Shown: piece by piece, positions 26,095-34,212 of the stretch | Position numbering within the stretch: the first letter of the stretch is position 1 | Layout of the letters: each line of letters opens with the position of its first letter | From: Paracoccaceae bacterium | GTDB lineage: Bacteria > Pseudomonadota > Alphaproteobacteria > Rhodobacterales > Rhodobacteraceae | Assembly: GCA_947453525.1 (NCBI GenBank) | Contig: CANGHD010000021.1 | Span: 1 to 34,617 of the forward strand | DNA: 34,617 nucleotides | Direction: 5' to 3' | Notes under the pieces: model-generated | Databases searched by the model: none | What the model saw: only the letters and a program-made list of their open reading frames with translations | What the model was told of the DNA's origin: nothing | Made by a program: the position numbers and the translations under genes

Positions 26095-26933
26095 TCGTCC
26101 TCGGGCTCTTCCCAGGTGCCATCCAGCTTGGCTTGCTTTTCGGCCTGCTTTTCAAAGTAGACGATGATCCAGATCGAGACTTCATAGAGCGGGTAGATCA
26201 CCGCAAAGAGGATCATCATCGAGGTGACATCGGGCGGGGCGATCATCGAGGACAGGATCATGATCCCCACAACCGCATATTTCCGCGTCGATTTCAGCCC
26301 CTTGGAGCCGATCAGCCCGGCCTTGCCCATCAGCGTCAACAAAACCGGAAGCTGGAAGCACAGGCCAAAGGCCATCAGGAACTGCATGGTCAGCGCAAAG
26401 AACGCCTCGACCGAGCCCTGGAACACCACGCCATGCGGCACCTGGGCCAGCGAGTTGGCGCTCTGCATCGCCCCCTTGAAGCTGTCCTGATAGCTCAGGA
26501 AGAAGTCGAAGGCGAAGGGCAGCACCACCAGATAGGCGAAGGCCCCACCAAGGCAGAACATGATGGGCGAGGCGAAGAGGAAAGGCAGAAACGCCATCTT
26601 CTCGTTTTTATAAAGCCCCGGGGCAATGAACCGCCACAGCTGCACCGCGATCACCGGGAAGGCCAGCACGAAGCCGCCCCACATTGCGATCTTGAGCGTG
26701 ACGAAGAAGCCCTCCTGCACCTTGATCAGGACGAATTCGCATTCCTGATGCCGGGCGGCCAAAGCTTGACACATGGGCCGCGACAGGAAGGCGAAGACAT
26801 AGCTCCACTCCACATAGCAGATCATGAAGGCCACCATATAGGCGACGATCGAGATCATGATCCGGTTGCGCAGTTCCTTCAGATGCTCGATCAGCGGGGC
26901 GGCGCTGCCGTCAAGGTTTTCGGTCTGGCTCAT
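26091..26933 (-). CDS. tatC: Twin-arginine translocase subunit TatC
   Basis: PLIEHLKELRNRIMISIVAYMVAFMICY; six TM pattern; ISSMIAPPDVTSMMILFAVIYPLYEVSIWI. Confidence 0.98.
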   Translation of the reverse strand: MSQTENLDGSAAPLIEHLKELRNRIMISIVAYMVAFMICYVEWSYVFAFLSRPMCQALAARHQECEFVLIKVQEGFFVTLKIAMWGGFVLAFPVIAVQLWRFIAPGLYKNEKMAFLPFLFASPIMFCLGGAFAYLVVLPFAFDFFLSYQDSFKGAMQSANSLAQVPHGVVFQGSVEAFFALTMQFLMAFGLCFQLPVLLTLMGKAGLIGSKGLKSTRKYAVVGIMILSSMIAPPDVTSMMILFAVIYPLYEVSIWIIVYFEKQAEKQAKLDGTWEEPEDE

Positions 26934-27670
26934 GCGTTGTCCGCCTTCTTCTTGCGCGTGGTCTTTTTGGGCGTCTCCGCATCGGCCTCATCCGCCGACT
27001 TGGCGGTTTCGGCCTTGGCTTTGGTCGTCCGCTTGGGCGGCGGCGCAGGTTCGGGCGCCGGTTCGACCGGATAAGTCCCGGCCTCGATCGCCTTCAGCTT
27101 TTCGGTCTGCTCGGCCAGAACCTTGGCGCGCAGGGCCTGCTTGTCATACAGCGCCTGGGTCGCCGGACCGTGGATCGTCGGCTCGGGCGCGGCGGTCGCC
27201 GCATCGGCCTCGGCAAGCGCGGCCAGATCGTCATCGACCTCTTCGTCGATAGCGGACGACGCTGCATCCCGGTCCGCGACCGAGGTCAAGCTCGAGGCAA
27301 CCGGCGCCGGGGTCGCCGGCATCGGCGGCGGCACCAAGGTGCGCGCGGGCATTGTCGCAGCAGAGGTCACCGATGGCTTGGAGGCGTTCTTGATCGGGTC
27401 CCATTTCTCGAACTTGTCGGCTGCCTCGCGCACCTTGTCCAGACCCATCGACTTCATCGAGGTCGAGGTCTTCAGGTCGCGCGCCACGTCGCTGACCCCG
27501 GTGTCCTTGGCCGCCTGGTCCATGGCGCGCGAGAATTCGCGGCTCATCTGGCGCAGCTTGGCCGTGAACCGACCCAACTGGCGGAACATGTCGGGCAAGT
27601 CTTCGGGGCCAATGAAGATCAGCGCCACGATGCCGATGATGATAAGTTCAGGCCAATCAAATCCGAACAT
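26930..27670 (-). CDS. tatB: Sec-independent translocase subunit TatB
   Basis: MFGFDWPELIIIGIVALIFIGPEDLPDMFRQLGRFTAKLRQMSREF; long Ala/Pro/Lys-rich tail. Confidence 0.96.
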   Translation of the reverse strand: MFGFDWPELIIIGIVALIFIGPEDLPDMFRQLGRFTAKLRQMSREFSRAMDQAAKDTGVSDVARDLKTSTSMKSMGLDKVREAADKFEKWDPIKNASKPSVTSAATMPARTLVPPPMPATPAPVASSLTSVADRDAASSAIDEEVDDDLAALAEADAATAAPEPTIHGPATQALYDKQALRAKVLAEQTEKLKAIEAGTYPVEPAPEPAPPPKRTTKAKAETAKSADEADAETPKKTTRKKKADNA

Positions 27671-27691
27671 GATGGGTCAATCCGGGCCGGT

Positions 27692-27922
27692 TCAGGCCTG
27701 ATCTTTTTGTTCGATCGGCGTCACGTCCTTGGCGGCAGGCGCGGCGGCGGCGGCGGCGGCCTCGTCCTTGGCAATATCGGCCTTGCCGTCATCAATGCCC
27801 TTCTTGAAAGCGTTGATGCCTTTGCCCACTTCTCCCATCAGGTTGGACACTTTGCCCTTGCCGAAAAGAACCAGAACGACGATGGCGATCACCAGAATGC
27901 CGATGGGCGAGGTCATATGCAT
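27692..27922 (-). CDS. tatA: Twin-arginine translocase subunit TatA
   Basis: [48 protein letters not shown] 6 nt upstream of ATG at 27922. ORF-track start 28237 is too far upstream. Confidence 0.95.
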   Translation of the reverse strand: MHMTSPIGILVIAIVVLVLFGKGKVSNLMGEVGKGINAFKKGIDDGKADIAKDEAAAAAAAPAAKDVTPIEQKDQA

Positions 27923-28022
27923 GGAAAGCTCCTGTTGGCGCGGGATGCGCCTGTGCTGGGGGCCACTCTGCGGATAGGCCGGGCGAGAGCAAGGCGATGT
28001 TTGCGTCAAACCGCGCGGCGGC

Positions 28023-28061
28023 TTGCAAATGCGGCCACTTACCGACATAATTCTGTCAGTA
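28023..28061 (+). promoter_or_regulatory. Candidate sigma70-type promoter and overlapping dyad operator for the WYL regulator gene
   Basis: -35-like TTGCAA (28023-28028), 17-nt spacer, -10-like CATAAT (28046-28051); dyad TACCGACA-TAATTC-TGTCAGTA (28040-28061). Confidence 0.55.
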
Positions 28062-28094
28062 GCCCGGAAACCGTGCCTCGGATTGCCGCAGATC

Positions 28095-28766
28095 ATGCCC
28101 CGTTCCGACCGTCTCTTCGACCTGATCCAGATCCTGCGCGACGGCCGCCTGCACCGCGCCGCCGATCTGGCTGTGGCGCTTGACGTCTCGGTCCGCTCGA
28201 TCTGGCGCGATATGGCCGTGCTGGCGGCCACCGGCATGCCGGTCGAGGGCGAGCGCGGCGTGGGCTATATCCTGCGCCAGCCCATCACCCTGCCACCGAT
28301 GATGCTGCAGCCGTCCGAGATGATGGCCCTGCGCCAGGGCATCCGTCTGGTGGCGGCAGGTGCCGATCCGGCCCTTGCCACCGCCGCCCGCAGCCTTGCC
28401 GCCAAGATCGCCACCGTGGCCCCGGCCCCGCGCGGGGACGGCGAGGATCTCTTCACCGCGCGCAGCCCCGAACCGCAACGCGCCAGCCCGCAACTGCCGC
28501 TGCTGCGCAAGGCGATCCGGCAGGGCGAACGGCTGACCATCGCGCTCTTGGACGATCAAGGCCAGATGACCCAGCGCGACCTCCGCCCCCTGGCCCTGTC
28601 CTTGACCGAGGGCACCTGGGTTCTGGCCGCATGGGATGACCAGAAGGCCGGATTCGAGGACTTTCACCTTGACCGTCTGCTGGATGTGGTGCCGCGCGGG
28701 GAGACCTTCCCGCGCGAAGCGGGCAAGCGTCTGGCCGACTATCGCAAATGGCAAGCCGGCCTTTGA
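28095..28766 (+). CDS. YafY-like HTH plus WYL-domain transcriptional regulator
   Basis: [60 protein letters not shown]; downstream WYL-like region. Confidence 0.92.
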   Translation: MPRSDRLFDLIQILRDGRLHRAADLAVALDVSVRSIWRDMAVLAATGMPVEGERGVGYILRQPITLPPMMLQPSEMMALRQGIRLVAAGADPALATAARSLAAKIATVAPAPRGDGEDLFTARSPEPQRASPQLPLLRKAIRQGERLTIALLDDQGQMTQRDLRPLALSLTEGTWVLAAWDDQKAGFEDFHLDRLLDVVPRGETFPREAGKRLADYRKWQAGL

Positions 28767-28886
28767 ACCCACAAAACCCGGTTTGCGTAGAGACGCAAGA
28801 AAGACGGAAGGAAGACACAAGAAAGACCACCGGTTTTCGCAAAGTCTCACCAGAACCGGGCCTTGCAGGACGATCTTCAACCTGCC

Positions 28887-30002
28887 TCACGCCGGCCGAT
28901 CTTCCGCGGGAAAGACAAAACACCTGTCGCGCCGGATCATCAGCCACAGCGCCGTGCCGAGCTTGGGCAGAAACACCCCCGGCACAGCAGCGGTCAGCCG
29001 CGAGCCGTCGAATTCCATCCGGAACTCCACAAGGCTTTCATAGCCCAGAAAGCGGGCGCGGGTGACGGTGCCGCGCGCCGCCGTGCCTTCCATCGGCGTG
29101 GGGTTCGGCCCGCGTCCCGCGCGGTCGAGGTCGATCTTCAGATGCTGCGGCCGGATCACGATATCGATCGCCGCGCCATCCGCTTGGCCCGGCGTCAGGA
29201 ACGCGCCGAAGGGCGTCTCGGTCAAAGCCCCCCGTGACATCCCGCTGATCACATTGACATCGCTGAAGAAAGCCGCTGCCGCCCGGTCGACCGGCGCGTT
29301 GTAGATGTTGTAGGGCGCACCCCTCTGCACGATGACGCCCGCCCGCATCAGGGCAATCTCATCAGCCATCCGCATCGCCTCGTTCGGTTCATGCGTGACC
29401 AGCAGCACGGCGGCGCCCTCCTCTTTCAACAGGTCCAGCGTGGCATCCCGGATGCCATCGCGCAGCCGGTTGTCGAGGCCCGAGAAGGGCTCATCCATCA
29501 GCATGACCTTAGGCCTCGGCGCCAGGGCCCGCGCCAGCGCAACCCGCTGCTGTTCCCCCCCCGAAAGCTCATGCGGATGCTTCGAGCCGAAGCCGGAAAG
29601 GTTCACCTTTTCAAGCAGTTCCTCGACCCTTCTCATCCTCTCGGGCGCATCCCGTCGCAGGCCGAAGGCGATGTTGCCCGCCACGGTCAAATGCGGAAAC
29701 AGGGCGAAATCCTGAAACATCAGCCCCACGCCGCGGGCTTCGGGCGGCACGGTGCGCCCCCGTCCAAAGACCTCGACCCCATCAATCAAAATCCGGCCCT
29801 GATCGGGATTTTCCACCCCCGCAATCATCCGCAGCGTCGTGGATTTGCCGCAGCCCGAAGGCCCCAGCAGGCAGGTCACCTGCCCGGCCTCCACCACCAA
29901 GGACAGGTCATCCACCACCCGCCGCCCGCCGTAAGCCCTTGAAATGGCTTGCACGACAAGGCGCGGAGCGGCGCGGGCCGACAGATCAGGCGACAAGGTC
30001 AA
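28887..30002 (-). CDS. ABC transporter ATP-binding protein (FbpC/PotA-like, with TOBE-like C-terminus)
   Basis: LLGPSGCGKSTTLRMIAGVENPDQG, LSGGEQQRVALARALAPRPKVMLMDEPFSGLDNRLR, LVTHEPNEAMRMADEIALMRAG. Confidence 0.93.
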   Translation of the reverse strand: MTLSPDLSARAAPRLVVQAISRAYGGRRVVDDLSLVVEAGQVTCLLGPSGCGKSTTLRMIAGVENPDQGRILIDGVEVFGRGRTVPPEARGVGLMFQDFALFPHLTVAGNIAFGLRRDAPERMRRVEELLEKVNLSGFGSKHPHELSGGEQQRVALARALAPRPKVMLMDEPFSGLDNRLRDGIRDATLDLLKEEGAAVLLVTHEPNEAMRMADEIALMRAGVIVQRGAPYNIYNAPVDRAAAAFFSDVNVISGMSRGALTETPFGAFLTPGQADGAAIDIVIRPQHLKIDLDRAGRGPNPTPMEGTAARGTVTRARFLGYESLVEFRMEFDGSRLTAAVPGVFLPKLGTALWLMIRRDRCFVFPAEDRPA

Positions 30003-30065
30003 GGCAATTCCCTATGGTTTTCATCAGAAAAACCCCTATCAGTCCGCGCCTATCGCTGCAAGAAC

Positions 30066-31388
30066 TCACCGCGCCAGCACCAGTTCGGCCTTAAGGCCGC
30101 CCAAAGCTTCACTTGTCCCCAAACGCAAGGTGCCGCCATGGGTTCGGGCAATGTCGGCGGCAATCGACAGGCCAAGGCCAACCCCGCCGCCCAGATTCGG
30201 GTCGCGCGCCGCATCCAGCCGGGTGAAGGGCAACAAGGCCTCTTCGCGCCGCGCTTCGGGGATGCCGGGGCCGTCATCCTCGACCACCAGCCGCAGGCTG
30301 CGCTCGGTCATATGGGCGCTGACCACCGCCCTTTTCCCGTAACGCACTGCATTTCCTATTAAATTGTCCAAGGCTCGCATCACTGCCTGGGGTCGCAGGC
30401 GCACCTGCCCGGCCCCGGCTCCCGGCCCCAAGGTCACCGCCAGCCCGCCGCGCCGCCCCTTGTCGACCACCTGCGCCACCAAGGCCGCCGGGTCGACCAG
30501 CGCGGTTTCCTCCATCGCATCGCCCCGCGCGAAGGCGAGGAATTCATTCACCAAGCGCTCCATGTCCTCGACATCGCCCAGCAAAGCCGCGGTTTCTTCA
30601 TCCTCCGGCAGCATCGACAACCCCAGCTTCAGCCGCGTGAGGGGTGAGCGCAGGTCATGGCTGACCCCCGACAGCATCAGCGTGCGCTGCTCGATCTGCC
30701 GTTCGATCCTGGCGCGCATGTCCAGAAACGCCGTCCCCGCCGCCCGCACCTCGATGGCACCCCTTGGCTTGTAGGGCAGGTTCTGACCGCGCCCGAAGGC
30801 CTCCGCCGCCGCCGCCATCCTCGTGATCGGCACCAACTGATTGCGCAGAAACACAAAGGCCACCGCCGTCATCAGAACCGAGGCCAGCAGCATCACCACC
30901 AGCAGCTGATGCGGATTGCTGGCCGAAACCTGAAGCCGCGGCACCTGCGCCAGCATCGGGCCAAAGCGCGTGTCCAGCCACAGGTCGACCGCCCTCGGAT
31001 TGGCCTGCAAATCCACCGCGATCAGCGCGGGCAGCGCATCATGCATGGTGGATCCCACCTCGCGCCCCGACAAATCCCAGGCATCGCGGCGGTCTTGCGT
31101 GGGCGGCGGCCCCGCAGCCGGCAGCGCCACCGCCATGCCAAGCCCCGTCCCGATGTTGTCCGCCCGCGCCTGCGCCGTGGCCAGACCGCCCGAGGCTTGC
31201 ACCTCATTCAGCAGATACTGCACCTCGATCGACACGCCGCGCGACATCTGCCGCGTGACGCCATCGAAATGGCGCTGGATGAAGATGATCGAGACGACCA
31301 GCTGGATGGCCACCACGGGAGCGATCAGGATCAGCGCCGCCCGCCCGTAAAGGCTGCGCGGCAGGTAGGATTTGAGGCGGAATGTCAT
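30066..31388 (-). CDS. EnvZ-like HAMP sensor histidine kinase
   Basis: Two TM segments, HAMP-like linker, GVSHDLRSPLTRLKLGLSML H-box, DNLIGNAVRYG N-box, VVEDDGPGIPEARREEALLPFTR, GGGVGLGLSIAADIARTHGGTLRL. Confidence 0.94.
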   Translation of the reverse strand: MTFRLKSYLPRSLYGRAALILIAPVVAIQLVVSIIFIQRHFDGVTRQMSRGVSIEVQYLLNEVQASGGLATAQARADNIGTGLGMAVALPAAGPPPTQDRRDAWDLSGREVGSTMHDALPALIAVDLQANPRAVDLWLDTRFGPMLAQVPRLQVSASNPHQLLVVMLLASVLMTAVAFVFLRNQLVPITRMAAAAEAFGRGQNLPYKPRGAIEVRAAGTAFLDMRARIERQIEQRTLMLSGVSHDLRSPLTRLKLGLSMLPEDEETAALLGDVEDMERLVNEFLAFARGDAMEETALVDPAALVAQVVDKGRRGGLAVTLGPGAGAGQVRLRPQAVMRALDNLIGNAVRYGKRAVVSAHMTERSLRLVVEDDGPGIPEARREEALLPFTRLDAARDPNLGGGVGLGLSIAADIARTHGGTLRLGTSEALGGLKAELVLAR

Positions 31389-31539
31389 GGCCCTACCCTA
31401 GCCGCCCGGACCCGAGCTTGCAAAGCCCCGGGCGGGGCTCAGGCGGAAAACCGGGGGCCGCCGTCGCAATGATTTGACTTGAGGCCAAGTCCCCGGCACG
31501 CGATCCTGCCCATAATGCCCCGAAGGAACAGGCGCCGCC

Positions 31540-32397
31540 ATGACCCCGATCCAGACCCTGCGCGCCACAAACCCTGGACCTTTCACCGGGACCGGCACGA
31601 ACACCTATCTGCTGGGCCGGGATGCGCTGGTGATCGTCGACCCCGGCCCCGACCTGCCCGCCCACCTGCACGCGATCCAGACCGCACGGGCCGGCCGCCC
31701 GGTGGCAGCCATCCTTGTCACCCATGCCCATCTCGACCATTCCGCCCTCGCACCCCACCTGTCGCGTCTCACAAAAGCCCCCATTCTCGCTTTCGGAGCT
31801 GCCACCGCAGGCTTCAGCCCGCTGATGCAGAGCTTGGCTGCCGAGGGGCTGACGGGCGGCGAGGGCAGCGATATGGCCTTTGCCCCGGATCTGACCCTGA
31901 CCGATGGCCAAGTCCTGCGCCTTGCCGATCTGGAGCTGCACGTGATCCACACCCCCGGTCACATGGCCAACCACATCAGCCTTGCCCTGGGCGACACGCT
32001 TCTCTCGGGCGATCACGTCATGGGCTGGTCCACCTCGATCGTCTCGCCGCCCGAGGGCGACATGGGCGCCTACATGGCCTCGCTGCGCAAACTGCAGGAC
32101 CGGTCCTGGCAGCGCTTTCTGCCCGGCCACGGCGACCCGGTCGAGGCCCCCACCGCCCGTCTCTCCGACCTGATCGCCCATCGCCAGAACCGCGAGGGCC
32201 AGATCATCGCCTGCCTCGCCAGCCTTGGTCCGTCCACCCCCGAAGACCTCGCACGGCGCATCTACATCACGACGCCGCCCGCCCTGCTGCCCGCCGCCAC
32301 CCGCAACGTGCTGGCCCATCTGATCGATCTGCAAGCCCGTGCTGTGGTCACGTCAGAACCCGGCCCCCTTGCCCAAACCCGCTTTCGCATCACCTGA
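31540..32397 (+). CDS. MBL-fold metallo-hydrolase
   Basis: GTNTYLLGRDALVIVDPGP, LVTHAHLDHSALAP, HTPGHMANHISLALGDTLLSGDHVMGWSTSIVSPPEGDMGAYMASL. Confidence 0.94.
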   Translation: MTPIQTLRATNPGPFTGTGTNTYLLGRDALVIVDPGPDLPAHLHAIQTARAGRPVAAILVTHAHLDHSALAPHLSRLTKAPILAFGAATAGFSPLMQSLAAEGLTGGEGSDMAFAPDLTLTDGQVLRLADLELHVIHTPGHMANHISLALGDTLLSGDHVMGWSTSIVSPPEGDMGAYMASLRKLQDRSWQRFLPGHGDPVEAPTARLSDLIAHRQNREGQIIACLASLGPSTPEDLARRIYITTPPALLPAATRNVLAHLIDLQARAVVTSEPGPLAQTRFRIT

Positions 32398-32468
32398 GCC
32401 AAAGCCGAAGATCCCAAACGCAAAACCCGCAAGATGTGCCAAGACCACATTTTTCCACCTATCCCCCC

Positions 32469-32497
32469 TTGTCGCCCCCAGACACCCTTGTTATAGA
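32469..32497 (+). promoter_or_regulatory. Candidate promoter of tRNA-Asn gene
   Basis: TTGTCG - 17 nt - TATAGA ending 10 nt before the tRNA 5' end. Confidence 0.5.
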
Positions 32498-32507
32498 CCC
32501 CTCATGT

Positions 32508-32582
32508 TCGGGCGTAGCTCAGCGGTAGAGCAGCTGACTGTTAATCAGCTGGCCGTAGGTTCGATCCCTACCGCCCGAGCCA
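32508..32582 (+). tRNA. tRNA-Asn (anticodon GTT), CCA encoded
   Basis: TCGGGCG/CGCCCGA acceptor, D arm GCTCAGCGGTAGAGC, anticodon arm GCTGA-CTGTTAA-TCAGC, T arm GTAGG-TTCGATC-CCTAC, then G-CCA. Confidence 0.96.
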
Positions 32583-32602
32583 AATCTTCTAGAGATTTGA
32601 AC

Positions 32603-32638
32603 ATGATAGGGTGCCACGCAAGTGGCACCCTTCATCAT
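32603..32638. terminator. Strong extended hairpin downstream of tRNA-Asn
   Basis: ATGAT-A-GGGTGCCAC-GCAA-GTGGCACCC-TTC-ATCAT, perfect 9-bp core stem with GNRA loop, followed by TTTTGT. Confidence 0.85.
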
Positions 32639-32958
32639 TTTGTACGACCTTTGAGCTGCAAGTCGGGGCGGGTTACGCCAAGACGGTTCGGAAGAAGCCC
32701 AAATCGGAAAAGTGCGCCATCCGGCATCTGGACGCGCAACCCCACCGCGCGCCGGTGTGGTCCGGTGGCCCACGAAGGGAACTGCGCCGGGCCGGCCCTG
32801 CGATACACCCGAGCCAGATTGGCAACTTTGTCCCCAGCCGGACGACAGATGTCCTAACATAGGTTATGGCACGCGGCAGTCGGTCGGGGATTCTGTTTGC
32901 ACACCACAGATCGAACAAGATCCATCGTGGCAGCTCGATTCTGGAGGGACCAAGGACC

Positions 32959-33189
32959 ATGCAGCACAATCCGAACTCCGCCGCCATCGCCGCTTTCGAC
33001 ATTTGCGAATCGCTGCTTCTGGCGCTGGTCGATCACAAGGTCCTCACGACGTCGCAAGTCATCACCGTCTTGACCGACGCTTTCGAGGTCCACTCCAATG
33101 TGCCCGACACGGCCGATGAAAAGCCGCTGCATCGTGAGACGGCCGATCGGATCAGGCGGCTGATTCAGGCCCGGAATGTGGCGCAGTAG
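32959..33189 (+). CDS. Small hypothetical protein (76 aa)
   Basis: MQHNPNSAAIAAFDICESLLLALVDHKVLTTSQVITVLTDAFEVHSNVPDTADEKPLHRETADRIRRLIQARNVAQ; GGAGG upstream of ATG; acidic/helical composition unlike the antisense GC artifacts. Confidence 0.65.
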   Translation: MQHNPNSAAIAAFDICESLLLALVDHKVLTTSQVITVLTDAFEVHSNVPDTADEKPLHRETADRIRRLIQARNVAQ

Positions 33190-33449
33190 TGATCGTTACC
33201 CTGGTCCGAGCCAGGCAGGACCGACGATCGGACAGAAGCCGGCAGGACTTGTGTCCGCGGCCTCATCCCCGCGCCGCAGCGGGTGCCGAACAAATCCGCC
33301 GGACAGGGACCGTGCGCAGTTTGTGGCCTGACCCTGCCTTTCACCTGACCCGAGCCGGCAAGCGGCTGCCCGGCGAAACAACATTCCCCCGCAAAGCTCT
33401 GCAAAATAAGCATTTCGCACCGATGATGGAGGGGCGTCGCCTACGTTCG

Positions 33450-33787
33450 GTCGCAATGGAGCCCGCTGAAAGCCCGGGGCTGACCCAGATCCGCGCGGGC
33501 CTGCACCTGCCACCCGGCCGCCACAGATAAAGGGCATCGGCGCGGGCTTCGGGGCGGGGGTGCTCGACCTGTCGCCGGTCGACACGGTGGAAACCGTCAA
33601 AAACGCCGAGGCCACCGCCCGGCGACTGGCGCGGGAAGAGGGGATCCTCGCCGGGATCTCCTGCGGCGCCGCCGTGGCCCTGCGTCTGACGCACCGGGAC
33701 GAGAACGCGGGCAAGACCATCGGCGTCATCCTGCCCGACCGGGGCGAGCGTTACCTCGGTTCCGCCCGGTTCGCCGGCCTCTTCGAC
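33450..33787 (+). pseudogene. Cysteine synthase (cysK-type) C-terminal remnant with frameshift
   Basis: [25 protein letters not shown] (frame 0) then, after a one-base deletion near 33525, [54 protein letters not shown]...[22 protein letters not shown] (frame 2). N-terminal two-thirds absent. Confidence 0.85.
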
Positions 33788-34212
33788 GTGACCGGCCCTG
33801 CCCCGAACTGGCACCGCCGTCAGGCCCATACCCTTCCCGCCGTGCTTCTTTGCCCCGGCGGGATCGTTCAGTCAGACCCATGACCTGCGGCCCGGCATGC
33901 CCCCGTCGCGCCCTTGCATTGCGGCGAGTGATCCGTCCGCCCCGCCGCAGCGCCAAGCCCGCTCCCCTGCGCCACGGGCCTGCAGATGACCGCAGACCCC
34001 GCAGCGGTTCGCCCGGTTCCACCCTTGGGGCCAGCGAGAGACGGCAGGCGCCCCGCGGGCTGACGGGGGCAAGCTCGCCGCAGCCCAACCCCATCCGCAG
34101 ATGGTCACATCGCACGACCGCCGGTATTTCACTGCCCCGCCCCGCGCGCGCCCCTTTCCGCCGCGCCCGAACCCTGTACACATGGGACAAGTCCAAGCCC
34201 CGGAAGTTCAAC

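Noticed and set aside
27170-28183. 337-aa plus-strand ORF opposite tatB/tatA
   Set aside because: Antisense artifact; the minus-strand Tat proteins are unambiguous.
32808-32816. CCCGAGCCA copy matching the tRNA-Asn 3' end as a possible att site
   Set aside because: Only 9 nt identity, expected by chance in this GC-rich sequence; no integrase nearby.
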